Positions 23,944 through 34,492 of a DNA stretch of 64,000 nucleotides are shown piece after piece (the first letter of the stretch is position 1; the number at the start of each line of letters is the position of its first letter). Made by a program: the position numbers and the translations under genes. Below the pieces are notes generated by a model that searched no databases, was not told the DNA's origin, and worked only from the letters and a program-made list of their open reading frames with translations. The DNA is from Elmis aenea (lineage: Eukaryota; Arthropoda; Insecta; Coleoptera; Elmidae): assembly GCA_947652605.1 (NCBI GenBank), contig CANTFG010000133.1:1-64000 (forward strand), in the 5' to 3' direction.

Positions 23944-24576
23944 TGACGAGGGAGGGTCTCCATATGTTGTCGCTAGAATCTGATTAAGGCTGTGTTTATT
24001 GCATCAAGAACAATAAAACTAAAAATAGGGGAAAAACTGAAAAGTTGAAATATTGAAAGTAATTTTTGCGATCACGTTTACTAATGTAAATGTTTTGCAA
24101 GTAAAATGGTGCAGTTTTTGAAAAATCTTAAACGGTTCCGAAGAAAAACGTCAAAAACGAAAGGCCCTTGTAAAAACGGTTTCCCCTATCTTAAACGCCC
24201 ATGCAAGTCGAATAGATTTTGTTATGACAGGTATACCACAACTACTCAAATCATAGCGCTTTTGCAAGGGTTTCGTTTTTGACGTTTTTCTCCGGAACTG
24301 TTCAGGATTTTTTCAAAACCTTTGCACCAATTTACTTGCAAAGGATGCGCGAATTGGTAAATAGAAGAATTATGATTGCATCTTTGACGGTTTCATGGCC
24401 AACGCGATCCCAAAAATTACCTTTACTATTCAACCTTTCAGTTTTTTCCCTATTTTTCCGAAGGAAATGGCCAGTGGCAGGTATCTTTGCAAAACATTTA
24501 GTTTTGATGTTCTTGATGGAATAAACACAGCCTTGATCAGATTCTAGCGACAACATATCGTGACCTTACCTGGTGA
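23944..24576. mobile_element. 633-bp foldback element, TATGTTGTCGCTAG family
   Basis: The outer ends are diverged (GACGAGGGAGGGTCTC against inverted CACCAGGTAAGGTCAC) but lead into well-paired TATGTTGTCGCTAGAATCTG and AAGGCTGTGTTTATT. The inner arm parts also pair, for example GACGTTTTTCTCCGGAAC and its partner near 24135-24155. A third partial copy of the end lies at 53955-54032. The 81- and 74-residue ORFs here are on opposite strands of the arm and are not convincing genes. Confidence 0.7.
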
Positions 24577-26000
24577 GATTTTAAGTAGTAAGCCCTGTTT
24601 AAAAATCATTCAAAACTGCAAAAAAATTAAACTAGTGAAAGGTTGTTACAATCATTATTTACATAAATAAAAATATTTTTTTCTTTGACATAAAATTATA
24701 AAGAAGGCATTCTTGTAAAATACACGAGATCAAAACTTATTTTTCTTTCAAAACCACAAAATAAGCAAATTGCAACTATTCCTGAATCAAAATTTATGAA
24801 CTTCGCTAAAATATAAATTTTAGCATAAGGCTGTAAATTTTTTATTACGTTATTCAAATGACACACGTATTTTTTGTATTTCCTGTTTAGATGAAATACT
24901 GAATTATTTAATATCTTATTTATTTTACGGTTAATAAAATCAGAATTGAGTTGAGAGTGGGGTGTGGAGATACTCTGAGAAATTTGCTTTTTAATTCGAG
25001 CAAAAATGGAAGTGATCACCTTAAAAGATGCATTAAAAAATATTTTTGTCAAACAGGTTAATCTTGGGTTAAGGGAATTTTATAAAACTAGAATAAACAG
25101 TTGTGCCACCGTATATTAAACAAAATTTACGAAAAATTATAGCTTTGCTTTTTTAGATATAACAGAAGTTATTTTTTTGCAAGGATTTTTAAGTTTTGTT
25201 GACTTAAGAGATTAGGTACTTATGGTAATACATTTTTCTTTGTAACTTCGTATAAAAAAAGATTCATATATATCCAAACTAAAGTACTTCTGCAGATACG
25301 CGTATGGAATTCATACCAAAAAAAAACCATCGAAGAATATACGATCCAATAAAAACCCGAAAATATTTTTATAGTATAATACAACAAAGAAATTTTGCCT
25401 CCAGAACTTTCCGTTATCGAAACTATCTTAAAACCGGCATTAAATTAAATTACTTTCATTGTGTGCATCATTTTAGAAACGGTACAAGAAGCTGCTTTGT
25501 GCTCTCAGAATGGATCGTGTTTCGCAAAATTGGCTGCAGAAAATTACGCGGCACAATCTATCAGTTTCATATCTCATCAAATGTCAAGTAGATACACATT
25601 TGTTGCTTAAATTCAATAATATTATCCTTGTATTTGATGAAAACTTTAATAACTTAGAGTCGTGTTTCAAATTTAAAATAATAACAAATGTAATTTAGAG
25701 GTAAATGGAAAATTACGAGGTGAAAAAATTGTAGTTCAGTCAAAATATAAAATATTCTCCTGAAAATACCAAAATATCGGCTGAATAAAATTTGTGAGCA
25801 ACCACTGGAATCTAGTATAGGATTCTATAATACTGATGTAACTTTTTTGAAAGATTATTAAAATATATCTCCTTAAAAACATCCAAAAAGAGTTTCACCA
25901 ACATTGTTAAGTACCTACTTTTTTTTAAATATAAAAATCATGACTATGTTACGATATAAAACGCAATGTATCTACAAGATGTATTGCGCTCAAATTTATT
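24577..26000. other. Unassigned AT-rich DNA
   Basis: The ORFs at 24696-25052 (118 residues, minus) and 25304-25591 (95 residues, plus) have skewed, low-complexity composition and no recognisable domain. Confidence 0.4.
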
Positions 26001-26285
26001 TACTACTAGGCGATTTACCCGGCGTTGCACGGGTGGTTACAATTCTCTTTTATCAATCAGACTACTCGCGCTGTGCGCTCGCGCTCGGCGGACGTTTCCG
26101 GCCGTTCCCGGCTGTTCCCGGCTTTTCCCGGCCGTCCTTTATACGACGTTTGATCCGTTGGGTCCGAAATAGTAACTGTGCCAAATTTGGTCCCGATCGG
26201 TCAACGGACCTAGGATTCTTTAGCGAACAAACAAACAAACAAACACAAAAACAGGCTCTTTTATATATGTATATAGATTTCGCCT
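26001..26285 (+). mobile_element. 3' end of a non-LTR retroposon or SINE
   Basis: ACCCGGCGTTGCACGGGT, a GC-rich block with degenerate CGGCYGTTCCCGG units (26090-26137), GTGCCAAATTTGGTCCCGAT, GCGAACAAACAAACAAAC and a terminal ATATATGTATATAGATT give the layout of widespread insect RTE-like 3' ends and their SINEs. Two overlapping plus ORFs (25904-26287 and 25966-26172) read through it but are not supported as genes. Confidence 0.6.
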
Positions 26286-28982
26286 AACGAAGAGTTAAAA
26301 CTTCGTCGTTTTAATTTTAAAAAGCTGGTTATATCAAAAATTGCAATTCACTGAAGGTATCTCTTGTAATGGGTACAAAACGTTCTATCAATAGGCCTTA
26401 GAAAACCACTATTTCAACGAGGTAAATATATTCTAGATTAAACAACCCAACCGAATCCTCACAATTTTGATTTTAAAACACCCTACTTAACTGGTCCTAT
26501 CAATTCAATCATAAAATGTACATAGACAAACTAATTTCCTAATTAAAGTTATATAGAAAGAACTAATTAAGGTTTTCATGGTGTGAAAGTACACATGATC
26601 AACCTTAAGGTAATATATTTGAGGGACATTATTGTATATTACATTATTATGCCTTAATAGCCAGAGGCCCGCCCGTAAGCACCAGATGAATGCGGTGAAT
26701 AATTAAACTCCAATTAATTTTGAAACATGTTAGTGGGTTACCTGTAGTTATATTTATCCCATAAGATTATCCTTTTTGCCCTACGTTCATACCACAACGT
26801 TACCAAATGCAACAAGAACAAACAAAAAGTTGTTTTGATTCAACTTAAAGGTAATTCGTTTTCTATTATGCCTTATTGGTACCGAATCTGATAACAACGC
26901 AAAGATTGATTTACAAAACTAAACAGCTGTCTTTTGCAACGAAATTAATTTAACTAACCTTAACAGGAAACGAAATAGTTAGAAAACTAATAAAAATCTA
27001 CTAAATATAGCACTTTGTATGAGGAAATATAAAACGCTTCTAATGGAGCCGCATGAAAAGTTGGAACATTCACTTATGGAATGTTCAAATCTGGAAAATG
27101 CACCGAAGAATCAATCAAATTTTGAATCGTTCAAATATTGCAAGAAACAACAATGTAGCACCCATACGACCATAGAACGGCATCACATTTAAAACGCTAA
27201 TACATTACCACATAACACGAGTGAATATCCAAATGTCTTAACTTTAAATATGCATTAAATACGTCTATCGAGTTTAAATATCGCCTACAATATCGTTAAA
27301 TTCGCGTGTTTAATAATGTCATTAGGCAAATCACATGAAAATATCAACTACCAATTATTTTCAACCGAAAGTTTATCCTAAACACGAGCAATTACGGCGT
27401 ATACCTCTGCGAAATGTCTAATGAACAGTAATAATCGACGCTAAACGGTTCTTGGAAAACAAAAGTCGAGTAGCTGCACCAGGCTTGCTTTGATCTTCAT
27501 TATTAGACCGAAGATCCGTCGTTATCGATTTGAAGGCAGCTTTGCTAGCTTTTGACTTGATTTTGGTAGCTGGAGCAAACTATGCATGCACTCTCGTTAT
27601 AGGGAATCGATAACTATGCAAAGCCGAACTGAAAATGCATTCGACATAGAGAAAAATACAAGGTTTACACTCCGGAGTTCTCAACCTGGCGAGCGAAAGC
27701 TAAAAGCGAATAAACATACGTGGGTTGATTTTATATTTCGCGAGCTGGCATAGAGAGAATTGTTTAACTCGATTAAAAATTTATTTTTGTTTCTCTACGT
27801 TGTCTCTTCGAATGCAGTTATTCATGCGCCATCTTTGTAGACCAATTTATCGAGGTCTACATAATTAAAAAAATAACCGCTTTCCCTGCGAATCCCAAAA
27901 GAATCTTGCTGTTACCTTACTAGTTGAAAAATGCTCTGTGCCTTTTAGCATTTACATTTTAGCGCACTCTATACATTAAACCGAAATACAAAGCCAGCAA
28001 TTTCTCAACATATCTTCAGAGACGACATTCAAAGTGTACGAGACACGTCAACCTAATTAATATATCCACAATACGCTCTCTCCGTGCACCGTATTTGTAA
28101 GTTTAAGATTATGCATTCGTATTGCAGAATTACAGCGAATATTTCTCGGTTCGTCGTTGTGTTAACGTCAGTGCAGTAATTAATCCAAGAATTTATAATA
28201 CAGGTATAGTATCACGATAAGTCAAAGCAGATTGTCGTTAAAAAAAAGTTACGGTACAGCTGTACATAAACTTCTTTGCGCTTATATTATTACAAACATT
28301 AAATCTGTGCTGCTCCCAACTGGAGAAAAAAATTAAATTTGCTCTGTTAAAAATATGATTCCAATATGATCTTGCTACAAACAAAGTTTAAGTCCTAATA
28401 AATTATTAAAACGCTACATATTAAATAAAAACTTGATCAAAAACAACATGTTATTTTTTAAGAGAAAATATTGGTTTTGTTTAATATAGAACCCTATAGC
28501 TATTTTCCTGAGGCATTTAATTCCTATATATTGGAAAGCAATTGGTGATTAATTTCAAGCAGAGTGATTTTTCACAGCAATTCTAAGCGAATATAAAGCC
28601 AAAAGTGTTAAGGTATAGTTTGGAAAATGCACATAAAATTGTGGCACTAGTATGTCGTCCGCCGGGAGAGATTTGTTATCGTTAAGAGTGACGCGGGCTA
28701 TACCTGTGAAAAATATTGATAGAGCGTAATTTAATGACTTTTATTACTGTTACAGTTCAGGTTTTCTCCTGTCGTATTTAGGTTAAAGCATATACTGCCC
28801 GACTGGAAGCGATCTGGCTTATTATTAGAGATGGACCATAGATTTAAATACGACAAAGTTGCTTTACATGCAAACTGACAAAGCATTAATATTAATTTTT
28901 GTGCCATTCTTAGGCTTTTATATGAAATGCTACATTAAATTATTTGATAAAACAATGAACACAATTTTAGTTTATTATGAGT
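26286..28982. other. Unassigned, apparently single-copy DNA
   Basis: This 2.7-kb stretch has no ORF of note and no repeat that I can pair with another part of the window. Its composition is more mixed than the TE-rich parts, as expected of intergenic or intronic host DNA. ATCGAT-containing words occur near 27524 and 27607. Confidence 0.4.
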
Positions 28983-28986
28983 TTAA

Positions 28987-29000
28987 CCCTTATCCGGGCA
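28987..29000 (+). repeat. piggyBac left TIR
   Basis: CCCTTATCCGGGCA directly follows the TTAA at 28983-28986 and matches the right TIR perfectly when inverted. Confidence 0.95.
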
Positions 29001-29029
29001 GTTGTTTTTAGTAACGTAACAGAACCTGA

Positions 29030-29044
29030 GAGTCCACTGGACTC
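29030..29044. promoter_or_regulatory. Subterminal palindrome 1 of piggyBac element
   Basis: GAGTCCACTGGACTC lies 43 bp from the left terminus. The preceding GTAACGTAACAGAACC (29011-29026) recurs inverted beside palindrome 2. It is a likely transposase-binding site by position. Confidence 0.6.
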
Positions 29045-29195
29045 CTAGGCATTTATATTACATAAAACAGGTACGAAATTTGGTTTTGGTTAATAAATAT
29101 GATAGTTAATAATAAATAAGTAATACAAACATGTGATATTCAAGTTTATTAATTGGTTTACATTAATCACGAACATTTAAAAAAACAAATCTTAT

Positions 29196-30971
29196 TTATT
29201 CTTGTTCGCATTTCGAACAAACTCTTGTAGTTTTACAATGGTCATTACAAACATTTATGTTACACCTATCACAAGTTTGTCTTTGCATTCTAGCTCTTTT
29301 TGCAGGACAAATATGACACCTTCTCTTTTTATTTTCTGGAATAGTACGTGGTTCAGTGGCAGTAGATGTTGATGGTACAAATTGTAACATACACGTCTTA
29401 GTGGTCTTAGATACACCGTGCAGATTTCGGCGTTGTATCTCAGGCACTACTAAGCTTTCTGCAATATTTATGAGAAACAAACGTCTCTTTTCGTGCTTTT
29501 TGTTGTTCCAGGAAGGAAACAATTTTTTCCACACGACATATGCCGCTACTCCACTCACGTCTAATATATTCATAAAATACGCAAAAGGCCAACGATTCGT
29601 TCTACGTTTGCACATGTATTCATGGACCATTTGATCTAAACTGTCTACTCCACATTTAGTTTGATTATATTTGAGGATAATTTCTGGTTTATGTTTATCG
29701 GTTTCGCTGACTTCTTCAGAGTGATGCATGGTGGATAATACAATCACACTTTTCTTTGGTTTTGGGACATACGATACTAACGTAGCCTTCTTGGTAAAAC
29801 CAAATACTGAAGAATTCTCATCGCGACTTTTGTGTGGCTGAAACTCCTTTGGAATGAACCTCTTGTTCTTTCTTACAGTTCCCACCAGCGTAAGTCCATT
29901 TGATAGCAAGTTATACGCTAAATCCAAATCCGTGAAATAGTTGTCACAGGTAATGTTTCTTTTTGATCGATAAAAAGGTTCTGCCAGAGTTTCCACAACC
30001 TGTCTTCCCAAGTTTTTCGCAACATTGTTGCCTTCTTTTCCAACATATGGAAGTCCATTTAGTGGGTAATAATTTTCTGAATCACAAGCCCACCAGATTT
30101 TTAAGCCGTACTTATCCGGCTTGGAAGGCATATACTGTCTGAAAGAGCATCTGCCACGAAATGGCAAAAGTTGTTCGTCGATAGTAATGTTATCCCCAGG
30201 TGTATAAAATTTTTTAAAATTAGTATTCACAAGATTCCAAATGTCGCGAATTGGGGCTAGTTTATCTTTTTTTCGCCTTTCAGATCTACTTGTTTTGTCA
30301 TCAAATCTGATGAAACGTAATAGCAGTTTGAAACGCTTTAGTCCCATTGTTGCCCGAAATATTGGTGGTCCATAAATTCGATTCCAAAGAACATCATAAT
30401 TTGTATAATTAGATTTTAGATGGCCAGCTGTAATTAGAAGTCCTATAAACGCGTATAACTCAATGGAGTCGCAATTTTTCCACTTTTCAGGCCCTATCAC
30501 CCGAATCGCCTCTTGGTTGGTATAGTTAACGATTTTGTCGACAATTTGTTTATTTATGTATAACAAAAATGCATCTACAGGTTCCTCGATAAGAACACCT
30601 TGTGGAAGACAAACTTTACTCAAAGATCCTTTTATTATGTTATGTGCACGAGCACGTCCTGTTGGAAAAGCACTACGCGACCATTCTGTCCCATCTTTGC
30701 CAAAAAACTTTATTGGTTCATCTTGATTATCACTTTCAGTTTCAATATCATTGTTAGCATTATTACTTTCAGAATTATTTGCGCTATTATTTGCGTCTAT
30801 ATCTTCAAATTCACTTTGGGTATCACTAAGTTCACTTGCTACACTGTAATTGTCCACCTCTGAATCTGATTCTGAATCAGTATATTTATCAACATCAACA
30901 TCGTCTTCATTGTCCGACAAATTGAGTAGAATTTCCTCAAGTTCTTTTTCTGATAACTTTTTATTAGCCAT
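29196..30971 (-). CDS. piggyBac-type transposase, intact
   Basis: This 591-residue protein would cut and paste the element at TTAA sites in the nucleus. Residues 1-87 are acidic and rich in Asp, Glu, Ser and Asn. The DDE_Tnp_1_7 catalytic region spans about 128-487, with family landmarks IDEQLLPFRGR (264-274), TCDNYFTDLDLA (341-352) and KCGVDSLDQM (439-448). By alignment with the Trichoplusia ni enzyme, Asp265, Asp343 and Asp443 form the catalytic triad and Asp446 is the additional conserved Asp. The C-terminal cysteine-rich zinc domain is complete: C552/C555, C567/C570, C575/H578 or C579, C585/C588. The length is near the usual ~590-600. The start ATG has A at -3 and G at +4. An AATAAA overlaps the stop codon and another follows at 29145-29150. 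No frameshift or stop is seen. Confidence 0.95.
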   Translation of the reverse strand: MANKKLSEKELEEILLNLSDNEDDVDVDKYTDSESDSEVDNYSVASELSDTQSEFEDIDANNSANNSESNNANNDIETESDNQDEPIKFFGKDGTEWSRSAFPTGRARAHNIIKGSLSKVCLPQGVLIEEPVDAFLLYINKQIVDKIVNYTNQEAIRVIGPEKWKNCDSIELYAFIGLLITAGHLKSNYTNYDVLWNRIYGPPIFRATMGLKRFKLLLRFIRFDDKTSRSERRKKDKLAPIRDIWNLVNTNFKKFYTPGDNITIDEQLLPFRGRCSFRQYMPSKPDKYGLKIWWACDSENYYPLNGLPYVGKEGNNVAKNLGRQVVETLAEPFYRSKRNITCDNYFTDLDLAYNLLSNGLTLVGTVRKNKRFIPKEFQPHKSRDENSSVFGFTKKATLVSYVPKPKKSVIVLSTMHHSEEVSETDKHKPEIILKYNQTKCGVDSLDQMVHEYMCKRRTNRWPFAYFMNILDVSGVAAYVVWKKLFPSWNNKKHEKRRLFLINIAESLVVPEIQRRNLHGVSKTTKTCMLQFVPSTSTATEPRTIPENKKRRCHICPAKRARMQRQTCDRCNINVCNDHCKTTRVCSKCEQE

Positions 30972-31237
30972 AGTAATTAGCAGTGATACTAATAACTAAA
31001 ACACAAATTGCAAGATTTACTAAAAAATACTTACTAATAAAAGCTACATACCAAACGAGAACAGATGTAATGTTGCAAAAAACCAAAATTATAAATAAAC
31101 TTATTTTAATAACAGCACCAACAGAATTAGTGTAAACACAACAACGAGCAAGCACAGACAAAATTAGTCTAAACACAACGCGTCTGGATTACGATAGCAC
31201 ACGTGAACGTCGGTAATTCCCTTACGGTAGACGATTG

Positions 31238-31252
31238 GAGTCCAATGGACTC
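31238..31252. promoter_or_regulatory. Subterminal palindrome 2 of piggyBac element
   Basis: GAGTCCAATGGACTC, followed by CGCGGTTCTGTTACG, is the inverted counterpart of the block at 29011-29044. It lies about 205 bp from the right end, making an internal inverted repeat. Confidence 0.6.
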
Positions 31253-31424
31253 CGCGGTTCTGTTACGCTTGCAATTTCAAAAAGTTTTTTTATTTATAAC
31301 ATCGTATTATAATTTCATTAATTATGGTAGAATTGTAATGGCTATACTATAATAAACAAAGTAAAAAATTGGCAGTACACCATCTTATATAGTTTTCACA
31401 AAATAAGCTTTCAAATAGTCAAAA

Positions 31425-31439
31425 GAGTCCATTGGACTC
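31425..31439. promoter_or_regulatory. Subterminal palindrome 3 of piggyBac element
   Basis: GAGTCCATTGGACTC sits 4 bp inside the right TIR, so the right end carries two copies and the left end one. Such asymmetry is common in piggyBac elements. Confidence 0.6.
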
Positions 31440-31443
31440 ACCT

Positions 31444-31457
31444 TGCCCGGATAAGGG
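31444..31457 (-). repeat. piggyBac right TIR
   Basis: TGCCCGGATAAGGG directly precedes the TTAA at 31458-31461 and is the exact inverse of the left TIR. Confidence 0.95.
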
Positions 31458-31469
31458 TTAAGCTAAAAA

Positions 31470-32096
31470 AAAATCGTAAATTTTACAATTTGATTTTGGC
31501 ATTGACATTGACATTATTTTCGCCACTAGAGACGAAAGTAAAACTTTCATGTAGAGTAGGCAGTGAGAAAATGACAACTTTCATATACATGAGTAGAAAA
31601 AAAAAACCTAACTAATCCAAAGCCAACTTGTTCGTTCAATATGTTACATGGCTAACACTAATTAAAATTGGTAAAATACAATTTTTCTTGATTTTCTGAG
31701 TTGTTAAATTGAAATAGATATGGCAAGTGATATTTTATTGAAAAGAGAAAAAAATCACATTAAACTATTCCAAGCCAACTTCAATGCCAATTAAAAAAAA
31801 ATGAAATCAGGGGTGATCTCAAAAATGGAAAGGGATAAAAAATCTAAACTAACAAATTAATACATTCTACATTAAAAGCTTTCGTAGGGAAGTACAAATA
31901 AAATCTATTGACTAAGAAAAAACAAAGCAACGTTTTCGTATTTTTTGCCATAACTTCTAAAGTACAAGGAGTTTTGTATTTTTTTAAATTGGTTGTAACT
32001 CCTCTGATACTTGGGAATAATTCATCTGCAAACCTGTATCTCTTACATTAAGCGAGATCTTCGTGCTGCAAATGTTATCTGGGACACCCTGTATAT
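31470..32096. repeat. ACACCCTGTATA-ended repeat, copy 1
   Basis: This segment aligns by eye with 32780-33347: shared AAATCACATTAAACT-like words, TACATTCTACATTAAAAG, GGAAGTACAAATAAAAT, TGCCATAACTTCT, then CCTGTATCTCTTACATTAAG and a terminal TATCTGGGACACCCTGTA. It abuts the right TTAA of the piggyBac element, which may have inserted into it. No left end was identified. Confidence 0.6.
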
Positions 32097-32447
32097 GATA
32101 TTTTATATGATTCTAAGGCGTACAGGTTTTATTGCCACACACGTCCTAAATTCATCCTGAAATTAAGCGTGTCATGTATCACAGATGAACGTTTTATGAC
32201 TACTTGATTCCATTATTAAGCACATAAAAAGCTACAGTGCTCCGAGCGTCCTTATAACAAACGACGGCGCAGCTTTTATTGAAGAATTAAACAAAGACAG
32301 ATAAACTCGAAGATAATAAAAGATAAACTTAACCGGTCTCACAATGAGTATTATACAGTACGTACGTATGTTGTATCATCGGATATGGCCAGGAATAACG
32401 CCAGGAAATAAAATAGCGTCGTAAAGTTATCGGGGCGTAAAATTTTA

Positions 32448-32750
32448 CTATCGATAAAAGTTATGAATCGTAATACGGCCGTTAAAGCAACAAATAGGAA
32501 ACACTCTAAAGTTTGCAAGACAAGCAGATTGTGTACCCGTACACATAATGCGTAAGGAACAATCAGGGTTATCCTCAACAACAGGCGTTATAATAAGGGC
32601 AGAGTTGAACCATACTGCAAAATAAAACAAAAAGTACTTAAAGTAAAAATTTTGACCCAAAGACATTCGTTTAGCTTCTACACAGTTTTTATGGCAAATA
32701 ATGTAGCATATTAACATGTCAAATTTTTCATTATTAGTAAATGTAGCCAT
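32448..32750 (-). pseudogene. DUF4817-like transposase N-terminal fragment
   Basis: The 100-residue minus frame begins MATFTNNEKFDMLICYI, then CHKNCVEAKRMS. Insect mobile-element proteins with DUF4817 start this way (xYTxxEkxdMlxxYgxchxNxxxAxrlY). After about residue 32 the similarity fades, so only the first part is recognisable and the rest of the frame is likely unrelated or decayed. It lies between two copies of an ACACCCTGTATA-ended repeat, in keeping with a link between this protein family and those ends. Confidence 0.4.
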
Positions 32751-32779
32751 AACTGTAACAAAATTGTTACAAAGGATAT

Positions 32780-33347
32780 CAAATTACAGGACAATATTAT
32801 AAAATTCTAATAAAGGACAACGAAGAAAAATGATACTGTCATTAGGCATTTAATTGGTTGTTTATTGCATCTTTTCTCATAGATAGTTTGACAATTGATT
32901 TCTTTGATATCCATAAAATACATTTTTTTTTTTGATTTTCCAAGTTGTTAAAAAAGATACTGCGAAAGATTTCTCATCCAGAAACAGTAAAAAAGCACAT
33001 TCAACTCTTTCAAAGCCAATTTAACGGTCCATAAGAAAAAATTAAATTAGGGGTAATATCTCAAAAAGGAGAAGTTTTAACAAATCTAAAGTAACAGATA
33101 CATTCTACATGAAAAAGTACCTTAGGAAAGTACAAATAAAATTGATCTCATCCTTACGACAAAAAAGGAGAGAAAAAAGAAATTCAACAATTTCATATTT
33201 TTTGCTATAACTTCTGAAGCACGAGGAATATTGTGATTTTAAATATTATACCTCTCATAGCTAATAATTCATCTCTTTTAAGCAAACCTGTATCTTTTAC
33301 AATAAGTGAGATCCCCATGCTAGTAATTTTATCTGGGACACCTTGTA
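32780..33347. repeat. ACACCCTGTATA-ended repeat, copy 2
   Basis: This is a direct, diverged copy of 31470-32096, ending TTATCTGGGACACCTTGTA. It shares ATAAGTGAGATCCCCATGCT with the foldback A/B arms, placing these repeats in the same superfamily of ends. Confidence 0.6.
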
Positions 33348-34137
33348 TAGAACTTATAAGTTAATAAGAAATTTTAAAGACTCGCAACGTATGAGTTTAA
33401 AAAAAAAAATTATAGGCATAATGTAATTTGTAAAAAGCAAGAACATATTAAGATTAAATATAAGTATTTTGTTCGTGGGTCTTATTTATAAACAAAATCC
33501 GAATCTTGTTTTTTAATAGACTACCATTTTTTTTACATTAATATATGAATGAATTTCATAATCCAAGTATACACCATTTACCTATATTCCATTCGTTCAT
33601 TTCAAAGTAATACAAAATGAGTTTCAAGTTTACGTTTTACGGTTATCTCCGGAGATTCGCTATGCATCGAAGCAAAAATTGTTATTTGAAATCATTGTAT
33701 CATATCATCGCATTTTATTTACCGTATGCAGAACGATACATTCTATGATGTAAATTTCTCAAATTGGTTTATAATAAAATGTGCATTTGCAGATATAAAA
33801 TTTAGTCGACTGATTCTATTACCGTTATTGCTATTTCAAAACAAAATATTACTTCAAAGATGCGGTAGAAAATATGCTCAGAAATAGTTATTTACGGAAA
33901 GTAGTTCTTTACTGGACGAGTAGGCAGTTTTGGGACGAGCCGTAAGAGAGTCCTGAAAGCATACGAGTCCAGTGAAGACACTTTACGAGTTTGTTCCGTA
34001 CAATATTGTTTCTGCATCCGCTACTGACACCAAAATCACTATCATCATCATCCATAATTAAACAATAACTTAACGAACTACAGGTGAAAATTCGCTTGGT
34101 GATATAACGACGCTTGTTTGACAGCGCAAATTAATAA
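33348..34137. other. Unassigned DNA
   Basis: No gene seen. CTGGACGAGTAGGCAG and CCTGAAAGCATACGAGTCCAG (33913-33973) form a weak inverted pair that may belong with the short tandem repeat downstream. Confidence 0.4.
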
Positions 34138-34250
34138 AACTTCAACTCATCACCATGGCAAACAGCTACTTTCCGGCCTAGACCTGTAAAGACAACTCAT
34201 TACCATGACAACCAGTTACTTTCTGGACTAGGCCAGTAAAGATATATTTT
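34138..34250. repeat. Two tandem ~50-bp repeats with CCATGGCAA motif
   Basis: CAACTCATCACCATGGCAAA ... CTACTTTCCGGCCTAGACC and CAACTCATTACCATGACAAC ... TTACTTTCTGGACTAGGCC are adjacent direct copies. The CCATGGCAA core resembles one half of an RFX X-box. Possibly the end of an element. Confidence 0.5.
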
Positions 34251-34440
34251 CCTGCATAAAAATTGATCGAAACAACTTATTTTCTGGACGGACGCAGAAA
34301 AATATATGAAACACGGTTTTTGCCTGTGTACATTTCCTACAACTAAGATAATATTTAGTTATTCCTTATTTTTTCTTTGCAAGGTGTACTACATATGACG
34401 TATAATTCAATACAAGAACAAGAAAAAATAACTCAACACT

Positions 34441-34492
34441 GAAAGGTTCAAGAGGACCCGATTAAGATGAAGAAGTTCAAGAAGAAGAAGTC
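34441..34492 (+). pseudogene. Short 3' tail of non-LTR retrotransposon
   Basis: GAAAGGTTCAAGAGGACCCG followed by ATTAAGATGAAG and a GAAGAAGAAG tail matches the extreme 3' ends at 2160-2196 and 4485-4525. The insertion is about 50 bp, extremely 5'-truncated. Confidence 0.6.

Larger units (their letters stand above)
28987..31457 (-). mobile_element. Complete piggyBac-type element
   Basis: TTAA at 28983-28986 and 31458-31461 flanks perfect 14-bp TIRs CCCTTATCCGGGCA (28987-29000 and, inverted, 31444-31457). The 2,471-bp element encodes one uninterrupted 591-residue transposase on the minus strand. Three 15-bp palindromes GAGTCCANTGGACTC lie near the ends. Intact TIRs, TTAA duplication and ORF make it potentially autonomous. 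Upstream of the ORF are 486 bp that must hold the promoter; no strong TATA box is obvious there. Confidence 0.95.

Noticed and set aside
24696..25052. 118-residue minus ORF as a gene
   Set aside because: Low-complexity Ile/Asn/Lys-rich composition and no recognisable motif.
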